From NCBI GenBank assembly GCA_036561005.1, contig DATBQE010000117.1, forward strand, positions 48,242 through 112,241: DNA of 64,000 bases, read 5' to 3'. This document shows positions 25,290 through 34,700 of the stretch, in pieces. The notes below the pieces were generated by a model. The model was not told where the DNA came from. It worked only from the letters and a program-made list of their open reading frames with translations, and made no database searches. The translations under genes and the position numbers were made by a program. The DNA is from PKWO01 sp036561005. Its GTDB lineage: Bacteria > Pseudomonadota > Gammaproteobacteria > Burkholderiales > Burkholderiaceae_D. Within the stretch, counting starts at the first letter, position 1. Each line of letters begins with the position of its first letter.

Positions 25290-25328
25290 CGCGCGGGCAG
25301 CCACGAATTCTTTGGGCCAGCCCGCGCG
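25290..25328. terminator. GC-rich hairpin after the coiled-coil gene
   Basis: CGCGCGGGC (25290-25298) and GCCCGCGCG (25320-25328) pair perfectly across a 21-base loop, 25 bp after the stop codon. No U-run follows, so termination may be inefficient or factor dependent. Confidence 0.45.
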
Positions 25329-25352
25329 ATCGAGAGAAAATGGATTGACGCC

Positions 25353-28300
25353 CTATTTCGGGGCACCTTCCGCAGCCTGAGATGGTGTTGACAACGCAAA
25401 CGACATTTGCAGCGTGGCCGGATCGCCGGTCTCTGCCTTAACAGGGACAGCAGCGACAGGTACCGTGATCTGGCCGGTTTGGCCACTAGCGGTCGCATTG
25501 ACGGCAACTTTGGCCGAATTTGCATGATAGACCGGTGACATGCCCGCGCCATTCCACAAGAGCATGACGACGACCCCCGCAACGCCTGCCGCAACAGTGA
25601 TCGCGGTCCTGGCTGGGTTATACCGGCGCGCCGGCTTCGGCAACGTCACCGGGAGCGGCGCCTCACCTAGCATGGCTTCTGCGCGGTCGCGCCAGGATTG
25701 CGTGTCCACCCCGTTTTGCGTCATGCGTCCGAGCAATTCGCGCGCCACGCGTTCGGCCTGCTCCTTTTCCTGCTCATTGCGCAAACGCAGGGCTTCCTTT
25801 TCCTCCGCTGCGGCCAGTTCGGCACGCAATCTTTCCTGCGCCAGTTCCAGCGCAATCCGTTCCGCTTCAAGGCTCTGCTCTTCGGCCAGACGCGTTGCGA
25901 CTTCTGTTTCCAGGCGCTGTTGCAAGAGGCGCGCGGCTTCGCGCTGGGCAACTGCGCGCTGCTGCGCTTCCTGACGGGCCAGTCGCTCCAGGCGCGCTCT
26001 TTCCTTCATCGCTTCCAGTTCCTGCTGTTCCGAGAGCGCGCGTTCACTTTCCAGGCGGGCCAATTCCGAAGCCTCGCGCGCTTTGGCTTCGGCCAAGTCG
26101 GCAGCGGCTTTTTGCGCTTCGGCCCTGGTGGCAGCCTCTTCATAGGCTTGTTGTTCAGCCTTGCACAAGGCTTCGCTTGCGAGGCGCGCTTCGCGCTCCG
26201 CCTGTTCGCGTCCGACGACAAGTTTGGCCTGCTGATATTCGGCCACGGCGCGCGCCTGCGCTTCGGCACATGCCTGGCGCTCGGCCACGCGCTTCTTCTC
26301 GATTGAGACGATGGTCAGTTTTTCCGCACCGCTGCGCTGCTTTTCCAACTGGGCACGCTGCTGCATCAATGCCAGCGATTGCTGCTCGCGGGTGGCGCGT
26401 TCGCGTTCCGCCTGCGCCAATTCAATTGCCTGGACCGCCTTCATCGCCGCTGCGGCAGCGGTCTGCTTTTGCAGCTCCAGGCGCGCCTGGGTTTCGCTCA
26501 CGGCCTTGCAGGTTGCCTCGTATTCCGCTTCACTGGCCTGGCGCAGCTGGCGCTCGGCTTCTTCACGCGCCTGCAAAAGGGCTTGCTGTTGCTGCTCCAT
26601 TCTGGCTCTCGCTTCGGCTTCAATACGCGCGCCCTGCTTCGCTTCGATCTTCTTGCGCAATGCAGCCAACGCTTCTTCTTCGGCGGCCATGCGTTCGCGC
26701 TCGGAGCGCAATAATTCCTCGGCTTCGCGCGCCTTGGCTGTGGCCAGTGCGGCCATCTGTTTTTGCTGTTCGATCTGCGCCTGATGCGACTCTACGCGCT
26801 GCTTTTCCGCCGCGCAGCGTGCTTCCGCCGCCAGCTTTTGTTCTTGCTCAAGGCTTTCGCGCTGGCGTAGCAATTGTGCGTGCTGGCGCTCTGCGTCGGC
26901 TCGTTCTTCGGCCTGGCGGCGCGCCGCTTCCTCAGCATGCTTTCTTTCCGCAATCGCAGCCAGCGCCATTTGTTCGGCCTCGATGCGTTCCCGTTCCAGA
27001 CGCTGCAACTCAGCAGCCTCGCGCGCCTTGGTTTCGGTCAGGCGCGCAAGCGCAAGCTGCTGCTCGGCGTGATTGGCCCCGATGGCAGCCAGTTCCTTCT
27101 CGGCGGCGGCGGTTGCTTCTGCCGCGACCCGGGCTTGCTGTTCTGCAAGCTGGCGTGTGTGGAGCAATTCAACCTGCTCGCGCTCGGCACTCGCGCGCGC
27201 TTCCGCTTCGATGCGCGCTGCCGCCTCGGCTTGCATTTTTTGCTGGATCAGCAGCAAAGCCTTTTGCTCGGCCTCAAGATGTTCCCGCTCGGTACGCTTC
27301 AAATCGACAGCAGCGCGCGCCCTTTGCAGTGCCACTTGCGCCGCTTTGCGCTGCAGGTCGATGCGTTCTCCGATATGTGTCAGGGTGTGCTTGGCAGCAC
27401 TGCTTTCAACAGCGCGCAATTGACGCGCTTCGCGGTCGGCTTGCTCGCGCCGGCGCATCAATTCGGCATGTTCGCGCTCTGCGGCCGCGCGCGCTTCGGC
27501 TTCGGCGATGGCGGCCTGCTCGCTGTCGAGCTTTTCAGCGCTGGCTTGTACCACCCGCCGCGTAGCCTCGGCGCGCTTCTTTTCTGTTTCGATGCGCACC
27601 TGCATCAGTTCCAGCGCGCGCTGTTCGTCTTTCGCGCGTTGCCGTTCCACGCGGGCCAGTTCGACCGCTTCGCGCGCCAGTTGCAATGCCGCCTTGGCCG
27701 CGACATTGCGCTGTTCAGCCTCTTCCACGGCTTTGGCGACAACCAGCTTGATGGCAGCGGCTTCCGTCTCGTGGGCGATGCGCCGGGCATTGTCGGCCTC
27801 GGTTTGCATGCGCAGCATTTCACTGTGTTCTTCTTCGGCCCCGGCGCGGGCTAGCGATGCGGCGCAAGCTTGTTCTTCGGCACGCAGTTTTTCCTGCGCG
27901 CTGGCCAATTCGCGTTTTTCCGCCGCCGCGCGCTCGTGCTCGGCGCGCGCCAGCTCGAGTGCGCAACGCGCTTTATGCGCGGCCAGATCCGCTGCCTGCC
28001 GGTGCAGTTCGACCTGCTCGGCAATCGCCGCCATGGCTTCACGCTCGGCGGCATTGCGCTCCACCTCGACGCGGGCGGCAGCCTGATCCAATTCAGCCCG
28101 ACGGGCGGCAATTTCGTGCGCGCGCTGCTCTTCTTCCGCGCGCACGCGCGCAGCGCTCAAAGCTTGTTGTTCCGCTTCCGCGCGCAAACGGGCCTGTTCG
28201 GTGGCATGGGATTCTGCCGCCAGACGCGCGCGCACCTGCATATCGGCCTGATGTTCGGCTTCGACGCGGGCAATCGCAGATTGTTGCAATTGACGTTCAT

Positions 28301-29342
28301 TGCGGATGCGCGCTTCGGTTGCCGCGCGGATTTTTTCGTCTGCCTCGCGGCGCGCCTGGGCTTCGATCGCAGCTGCTGCTTCGCTTTGTTCACGGCGCAA
28401 GGCGGCATCGCGCATTTCAACTTCGGCTTGCAGACGCAACTGCACCGCTTCACGGACGCGTTGCTCGGCTTCGCTACGCGACAAGGCAATATTTTCCTGC
28501 TCGCGCTCGGCGCCGGCGCGCGCGCGGCTTTCCTCGCGTGCGCGAACTTCCGACGAGGCACGCTTGAGTGAAGATTCCAGTTCAAAGACATCGGCGTTCT
28601 CGCGCTGCCGTGCGGCCTCCAGCGCTTCGCGCCGTCCGGCTTCCAGGCGTTCCGCAGTCAGGCGCGCTTCCTTGTCCAGCAACTCGCGCTCGCGCGCCAG
28701 TTCAACCAGCCGTGTTTCTGCACGCGCCCGTGCTTCCGCCTGTTCCTTGGCGGCGTTGGACGCGGCTGCGCGCTCTGCAGCGAGCCAGCGTGCCTGTTCC
28801 GCTTCCTGCGCCAGCGTGCGCGCCGCGTCGGATGCTTTGGCGGTCAGTTCCGATTCCGCCGCAATCTGCTCGGCCGCACGCAACCGGGCCTCGCGTTCGA
28901 CCTGCAGGCGCAAGGCTGCCGCCGCGCCGGCTTCATTGTCGGCCTCGGCACGCGCACGTAATTCGGTAATCTCGTTATTGACGGCCCTGGCCTTGGCTTC
29001 GCTGGCAAGGCGCGCATCGCGTTCAGCTTCCAGACGCAGGCGGCTGGCCGCCAATACTTCCTCTTCGGCTCTGGCGCTGCGGTGGGCTTCGGCGCTGGCT
29101 TCGGCATCGGTGCGGGCGCGTTCTTCTGCCAAGGCGCGCGCCTGGGTCTCGGCCCGCGCGCGGTTCTCCGCAGCCACTGTGGCTTTCGCTTCGGCTTCGA
29201 CCCGGGCAATCGCTTGCCGGATCGCCTTCAGATCGACCCGCGAATTCGGCGGCAATTCGTCGACATCGGCAAAACCGTGCTGCCGTTCCGCTTGATCACC
29301 GCTCAAAAATGGATTGTCGTATCCGCGCTCGTTGTTTTCCAT
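25353..29342 (-). CDS. giant tail-anchored coiled-coil protein (1,329 aa)
   Basis: After a short N-terminus (MENNERGYDNPFLSGDQAE), residues about 45-1215 are almost entirely Ala/Glu/Arg/Gln heptads without a proline, a very long coiled coil. From about residue 453 the sequence repeats in large units (starts near 453, 552, 671, 768, 866, 965 and 1083; each begins with a variant of KAREAxELxRxERER). Unit lengths of about 98 or 119 are close to 14 or 17 heptads. The C-terminus has a basic stretch (KPARRYNPAR), one transmembrane segment (about 1246-1264, ITVAAGVAGVVVMLLW) and a tail of about 65 residues, so the rod should be cytoplasmic and membrane anchored. A TolA-, SMC- or scaffold-like role is only analogy. 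Upstream in the same direction are two sensor kinases. Confidence 0.8.
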   Translation of the reverse strand: MENNERGYDNPFLSGDQAERQHGFADVDELPPNSRVDLKAIRQAIARVEAEAKATVAAENRARAETQARALAEERARTDAEASAEAHRSARAEEEVLAASRLRLEAERDARLASEAKARAVNNEITELRARAEADNEAGAAAALRLQVEREARLRAAEQIAAESELTAKASDAARTLAQEAEQARWLAAERAAASNAAKEQAEARARAETRLVELARERELLDKEARLTAERLEAGRREALEAARQRENADVFELESSLKRASSEVRAREESRARAGAEREQENIALSRSEAEQRVREAVQLRLQAEVEMRDAALRREQSEAAAAIEAQARREADEKIRAATEARIRNERQLQQSAIARVEAEHQADMQVRARLAAESHATEQARLRAEAEQQALSAARVRAEEEQRAHEIAARRAELDQAAARVEVERNAAEREAMAAIAEQVELHRQAADLAAHKARCALELARAEHERAAAEKRELASAQEKLRAEEQACAASLARAGAEEEHSEMLRMQTEADNARRIAHETEAAAIKLVVAKAVEEAEQRNVAAKAALQLAREAVELARVERQRAKDEQRALELMQVRIETEKKRAEATRRVVQASAEKLDSEQAAIAEAEARAAAEREHAELMRRREQADREARQLRAVESSAAKHTLTHIGERIDLQRKAAQVALQRARAAVDLKRTEREHLEAEQKALLLIQQKMQAEAAARIEAEARASAEREQVELLHTRQLAEQQARVAAEATAAAEKELAAIGANHAEQQLALARLTETKAREAAELQRLERERIEAEQMALAAIAERKHAEEAARRQAEERADAERQHAQLLRQRESLEQEQKLAAEARCAAEKQRVESHQAQIEQQKQMAALATAKAREAEELLRSERERMAAEEEALAALRKKIEAKQGARIEAEARARMEQQQQALLQAREEAERQLRQASEAEYEATCKAVSETQARLELQKQTAAAAAMKAVQAIELAQAERERATREQQSLALMQQRAQLEKQRSGAEKLTIVSIEKKRVAERQACAEAQARAVAEYQQAKLVVGREQAEREARLASEALCKAEQQAYEEAATRAEAQKAAADLAEAKAREASELARLESERALSEQQELEAMKERARLERLARQEAQQRAVAQREAARLLQQRLETEVATRLAEEQSLEAERIALELAQERLRAELAAAEEKEALRLRNEQEKEQAERVARELLGRMTQNGVDTQSWRDRAEAMLGEAPLPVTLPKPARRYNPARTAITVAAGVAGVVVMLLWNGAGMSPVYHANSAKVAVNATASGQTGQITVPVAAVPVKAETGDPATLQMSFALSTPSQAAEGAPK

Positions 29343-29511
29343 GCTGAACTCCCGCCTAATGAGGCCTTACGGCGGGACCTGAAGACGGTCCAGCCGGAAT
29401 TTCGTACTAGCCATTATCGAGGGGCAGCTTGCAACCAAGCCTGCGAGAAGAAGGGGGATTTGGGGTTATTTCGGGGGTATATGGACAAACAGTGGCGGGG
29501 AAAAGCGAATA

Positions 29512-29531
29512 ATTGTTATATTTTCAACAAT
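29512..29531 (-). terminator. weak AT-rich hairpin after the hybrid kinase gene
   Basis: ATTGTT and AACAAT arms flank an 8-base loop 18 bp beyond the stop codon; on the minus strand a T-rich stretch (ATTCGCTTTT) follows. This suggests a weak terminator and hence partial separation of the kinase gene from the coiled-coil gene. Confidence 0.35.
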
Positions 29532-29549
29532 AAAATTGCCGATGGCCGC

Positions 29550-31688
29550 TTATTTAACGGGCGAGCCGGTGTCAAGTGAATTGGCCCCTGTCATTTCAGA
29601 AAGTATCGCCTCAAGCCGCTCCATGCGAAACGGCTTGACCAGGAAATAATTCATGCCGGCCTGCAGGCAGGTTTCTATGTCCGAGCTGGATCCCGCGGCA
29701 GTAAGCGCTACGATGGGCACGCGTGATGCCGGTGCCGGCAGCAACCGAATTGCCTTGGTTGCCTCCAACCCGTCCATCTCGGGCATGTGCATGTCCATCA
29801 GCACCACGTCAAAGCTCTGACTGGAGGCCAGTTCGAGTGCCTGGTGCCCGTCACACGCGATTGTCACCTGATGGCCGGCCCTCTTGAGCAAGGTGCCGGC
29901 CACGCGTTGGTTGACCTCATTGTCTTCAGCCAGCAGGATGTTCAAGCATGCGTGGTGAATCGACACATCGGCAACTGCCGGTGCACGTGTCGCAGCAGGC
30001 TCGACCGTTGAAAAGCCGAGTTCGAACCAGAAACTGCTGCCTGCGCCTGGTGTGCTGTCGACACCAATGCGGCCGCCCTGCATTTCAACAATCCTTTTGC
30101 AAATCGACAGGCCCAGTCCGGTGCCGCCGAAACGGCGTGATATGGAGCTGTCGGCCTGAAAGAAGGAATGAAACAGCTTGTCTTTGGCCGATGGGGCGAT
30201 GCCGATGCCGGTATCCATCACGGTGAACCGAATACCGTGTTTGCCGATTTCCGTTTTGCTCGCGCACGGCTCGACCCGGATGGTCACACTGCCGTGCTCG
30301 GTAAATTTCAGCGCATTGCTGACCAGGTTCAACAGCACCTGGCGCAAACGCCCGACATCGCCCTGCAGGGTTTGCGGCAATCCCGGCGCAAGCTCGCGCC
30401 TGAGCTGCAGGCCGGCGTGTTCCGCGCGCGAAGACAGAAGATTGACGACGCTATCGACGGTCTTGGCCAGATCAAATTCGATTTCTTCGAATTCCAGATT
30501 GCCGGCTTCCAGTTTGGAAAAGTCGAGGATGTCGTTCAATATCGTCAGCAAGGCTTCGGCTGAATATTGCGCCGTTTCGAGGTATTCACGTTGCGTCGGA
30601 TCTTGTGCGTCGCTGATAGCGAGCTGCATCATGCCCAGTATGCCGTTCATGGGCGTGCGGATTTCGTGGCTCATCACGGCGAGGAATTCCGACTTGGCCT
30701 GATTCGCCTTTTCCGCCGCCTCTTTCGCGAGAGACAGGTCATGCGTGCGCTGCACGACCTGGCGCTCAAGGTCGATACTCATGGCAACCAGCGATTCATA
30801 GAGTTGCACGTTGGCCATGCCGGCTGAAATGTTGGCGCTCAATACGGCAAGCAGGCGCTTCTGCAAGTCGCTCACACTGCGGTCGATGGGAACGAGCACC
30901 GCATATTCGCCCTTGCCGTTACGCGGGGCGATATAGAGGCAGATCTCTTCCCTACCGTATGTGTTGCTCTTCGCGTCCAGCGCCGCCGACAGCATGCTCA
31001 GGATGCGCTGAGGCGGCTGCTGATAGCCCGGCCCCGCGCTGATGATGTCGAACGCCTCTTTGCCATGCGCCCGTCCGGCGATCAGGCCGTCGGACGGATA
31101 CCCGAGCAGGTAATTGACCTGTTTGAGGATTTCATCGGCGAAGGCTTTTTCGGTAAACGCCTGGAGCAGTGCACCGGCAGCGCCGACGATGTTTTCCAGA
31201 CCTTGCAGGCTTTTTTCCAGCGATACGATATCGTCGAAGGAGCGCAACGCCGAGATAACGCAGGTCAAAAGTTTTTGCCGCGTCAGTTCGGTCTTCGATT
31301 TATAGTCGTTGATGTCATGCTCGATGACGACATCGCGTTCGGGCGCCTGGCCAGGCTGGCCGGTGCGCAGGACGATGCGCAGGCGCCGGTTGGCCAGTTC
31401 CTCGCGGATTTCCCGCACCAGGCGCAGACCGGAATCGTCGGTTTCCATGACCACGTCAAGCAGGATGACGGCGATATCGCGATTGTCGCGCAGGATCTGC
31501 TTTGCTTCCGCGCCCGAATGCGCATGCAGGAAATTGAGCTTGCGACCCTTGAAGACGAGATCGGCCAATGCCACGGTCGTGACCTGATGGACTTCATCCT
31601 CATCATCGGCAATCAATATCTGCCAGCCTTGCTCCTCGGCCGAGCCGCGCGGCTCGGTTTCAGGTGCAAAGGAAAAATCGTTCAACAT
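29550..31688 (-). CDS. hybrid histidine kinase, REC-DUF3369-HisKA-HATPase-REC
   Basis: The 712-aa soluble protein starts with a receiver domain (WQILIADDEDEVHQVT, Asp in VILLDVVMETDDSGLRLVR), then the DUF3369 domain (GNGKGEYAVLVPIDRSVSDLQKRLL region), a HisKA domain (FLAVMSHEIRTPMNGILGMMQLA), a HATPase (LNLVSNALKFTEHGSV, VMDTGIGIAP, FGGTGLGLSICKRIVEMQGG) and a C-terminal receiver (ILLAEDNEVNQRV, VVLMDMHMPEMDGLEAT, VKPF). There is no transmembrane segment, so it probably takes phosphate from or passes it to partners such as the giant kinase encoded immediately upstream (75 bp gap). The ATG at 31688 is preferred; a GTG at 31709 would add seven residues. Confidence 0.88.
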   Translation of the reverse strand: MLNDFSFAPETEPRGSAEEQGWQILIADDEDEVHQVTTVALADLVFKGRKLNFLHAHSGAEAKQILRDNRDIAVILLDVVMETDDSGLRLVREIREELANRRLRIVLRTGQPGQAPERDVVIEHDINDYKSKTELTRQKLLTCVISALRSFDDIVSLEKSLQGLENIVGAAGALLQAFTEKAFADEILKQVNYLLGYPSDGLIAGRAHGKEAFDIISAGPGYQQPPQRILSMLSAALDAKSNTYGREEICLYIAPRNGKGEYAVLVPIDRSVSDLQKRLLAVLSANISAGMANVQLYESLVAMSIDLERQVVQRTHDLSLAKEAAEKANQAKSEFLAVMSHEIRTPMNGILGMMQLAISDAQDPTQREYLETAQYSAEALLTILNDILDFSKLEAGNLEFEEIEFDLAKTVDSVVNLLSSRAEHAGLQLRRELAPGLPQTLQGDVGRLRQVLLNLVSNALKFTEHGSVTIRVEPCASKTEIGKHGIRFTVMDTGIGIAPSAKDKLFHSFFQADSSISRRFGGTGLGLSICKRIVEMQGGRIGVDSTPGAGSSFWFELGFSTVEPAATRAPAVADVSIHHACLNILLAEDNEVNQRVAGTLLKRAGHQVTIACDGHQALELASSQSFDVVLMDMHMPEMDGLEATKAIRLLPAPASRVPIVALTAAGSSSDIETCLQAGMNYFLVKPFRMERLEAILSEMTGANSLDTGSPVK

Positions 31689-31763
31689 GCGCTTCTCATT
31701 TTGTTGCACTGCTTGTCGTTGTGCTCAATTTACTGTCGGTAGCGACGCCTTTGGGGATCGGCG

Positions 31764-34700
31764 TCATCGGTCTTCTTCATTGGCGGCATCTGCCGCGTGA
31801 GCCGCCACCACAGACGGAGCTATTTTACGCGGGAAAAGGAGGGTAAAGGTAGTACCGGCCCCCACGCGGCTTTCCACATTGATCTGCCCCATCAAAGTAC
31901 CGTTTGCAAGGTTGTGAATGATGCTCAGTCCCAACCCGCTACCGCCGTGGCCGCGCTTGGTCGTGAAGAATGGATCGAATATCTTGGCCAGGTTTTCCTC
32001 GGGTATGCCTTTGCCGTTATCGGAAAAACGCAACTCGATCATGCCTGCATTCAATTCCCTGACCACGATGCGCATGATGCCGGCACTACCCTCGTTGAAG
32101 GCATGCAACAGCGCGTTCATGACCAGATTGGTGATGATTTGCGACAAGGCGCCGGGGTAACTGTCGACCATGATCGAATCGGAACACTCGATCTCGATCT
32201 TGTGTTCGGTCTTGCGCAAGATGGGGTTCAGATTGAGCAGGACCTCGCCGATGTATTCGTCGAGACGGAAGGTGCGCCGTTCCTGGCTGGTCTGGTCAAT
32301 TGCCACTTCCTTGAAGCTTTGTGTCAGCGTGGCGGCACGCTCCATATTGGACAACAGCAAGCGGCTGATGGTTGCCGCAGTATTGACGTAACGCTCCAGG
32401 TCGGAGCGCTTCATTTCGCCCGAGCGATACAGCGCTTCGATCCTGGCAGTTTCGTCGGCCAGGGTCGAGGCGCCGGTCACCCCCACGCCGACCGGGGTAT
32501 TGATTTCATGCGCGACGCCGGCTACCAGTTGACCGAGCGAAGCGAGCTTTTCCGATTCGACCAGTTGCCGCTGTGCCTGCTTGAGCGAATCGAGGGTGTC
32601 GCTCAATTCGGCGTTCTTGCGGCTCAGGGCCTGGGTGCGCAGGGCAATCTTTTGTTCCAACTCCGTGTACAGACCGGCATTTTCCAGCGAAATGGCAATT
32701 TGCGTCGACAGCATTTCGAGCAGCTCGGTATGGCCGGCCGTAAATGCATCGACGGCCAGATTGTTTTCCAGATACAGAATACCGATCAATTCACTTTGCT
32801 TTTGCAGCGGAATGCACAGCACCGATTTCGGCCGGTTGATGGCGATATAAGATTCACTATTGAACTGGCTGTCGGCAGCGGCGTCGCCCAGCACGACTTT
32901 CTGCCGCGTGCGCCGCACATAGTGGACGATGGCCAGGCTCAGGTTGCGCGCATCTTCGGCGGCAATCTGCTGCTGCACTTCAAACACCTCATCCTGGGCC
33001 TGTGCCCGCACGACCAGTTGGCCGTCCTGGTGCAACAGCAGGATGCCTTTTTGCGCACCGGCATTGGCGATCAGCAGGCGCATCAATTTCGCCAGCAGGC
33101 GCTCCAGCTGGATTTCTCCGGACAAGGTTTGCGAGGCCTTGATGACGGTGTCGATATCCACCCTGCTTTCGCTGTTCAGGGTCGATACCGCACCCTTCCT
33201 GCCGATCACACGCGACAGCAGGCGCGGATAGAGCGCTTCCATCTGGCGCGCCTTGGCCAATGCGCCCCACTCCACATATTTGGCGTGCGCTTCCTCCATG
33301 TGCAGGCGCGCGTTCATTTCCTTGCCGGCTCCTTGATAGAACCTCCCCGCCACCTCGTTCGCCAGTGCCTCGTCGTTCCAGAACCAGTTGTCCCTGGCGC
33401 CCTTGATAGCCAGTTCGAAGGCAGTGACGGCGTCTTCGGTCTTGCCGCGCACGCGATAGCATTCGGCTTCAACCAATTGCCATTTGTGCAGGTAGTTGAC
33501 CGGCGCGTGATCGGCCCACACCTTGAACTTGCGCTGATTCTTCGCGACCTGCGCCAAGGTCGCCGCACTGGGCGCCTCATCCGGGCTGCAGCGCGCCAGG
33601 AGGACCAGCGAAGAGGTAAACAGCAAGAAGCCCGACGCCGGCGTGCCGAAATCAAAGCCGGGCAATTGCATCGCTTCGCCGGCATGCGCCGCCGCACTTT
33701 CATAGTCGCCGAAGTAATACTCGCCCATGCATTGAATCGAGCGGATATAGAACACACCCCAGGGATCGTCGCCGGCCCGGCGCGCGGCCACGAAATCGTC
33801 TTCGCTCATGCCCTGGCTGAGTTCGTTGACCGACTCGCCGACCAGTTTTGCGAACAACAACGCCCACGGAATCATGACGCCGAGCACCGCCGGGTAGTTC
33901 ATCTTGCGATAGATGCCGATGTCCTTGCGAATCTGGTTCAACGCGTCGTTGACTTTGCCGCCCGACTGGAAGCGTATCGCGTCGGAGAACGACAATGCCA
34001 CGACGGCGCTGGCGCGGTCGCCGATTTCCATCGCCTTGACGTAGGTATCCATCAAGGGTTGCAGGGCCAGACGCAGGTGTTCCTTGCGATGGCGGATGAT
34101 GCCGTGAAAAATGCCGACCGCACCGAGTATGCCCTTGCGCGCAGCCAGCTCCGCACTGGCTTTGCCGAAGCGGTAACCCTGCTCCGGTTTGCCCAGCTTG
34201 CCGGCCAGTGTGCGGCCCCACACGGCAAAGGCATAGGTGCAATAAGGCGATATCCCGTGGCGCACCGCCTTGCGTATCATTTCGATAGCGACCCACAACA
34301 CCACATTGGAATCGGCCAGGTAGGTGAAGCCGTAGGCCAGAAACAGGTTGCTCGCCTGGAGTTCCAGCAGGTATTGCTCGTCCTTGACCGGGCCGAGATC
34401 GACCAATTCCATCGGATCCTTGCCGCGCAAGGCCAGGCTCAGGCGTGCCCGGGCCAGCCAGATATGGCGCCGCCCGAGGTTTTCCGGCACCTTGACGCCG
34501 GCCAGCGCCAACGATTCGATACCGGTCTTGAGCAACTCCTTGGGCTTGTAGGAAGCTGCATAGGAGCGGGTCAACATGTCTTTGGCGGCGATGGCTTCCC
34601 TGGCACTGGCGCTGTTGTCGCACACGACCTGGCACAGGCGTTCCATCTCCACATAGTCGGCGCGCGCAAAGGCAGCGCTGATCAACTCCATGTAGAGCTC

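Larger units (their letters stand above)
24955..25352. other. 398-bp ppx upstream region
   Basis: It contains a 6 x 12-bp tandem repeat (25025-25096), a candidate Pho box (25256-25277) and a GC-rich hairpin (25290-25328) after the coiled-coil gene. A plus-strand frame here has a tetrapeptide repeat but is not convincing as a gene. Confidence 0.5.

Noticed and set aside
25895..27565. 556-codon plus-strand frame (also 26874-27854 and 28300-29295)
   Set aside because: Shadows of the Ala/Glu/Arg-rich coiled-coil gene. The repeated codons of that protein keep opposite frames open; no independent start signals or families are seen.
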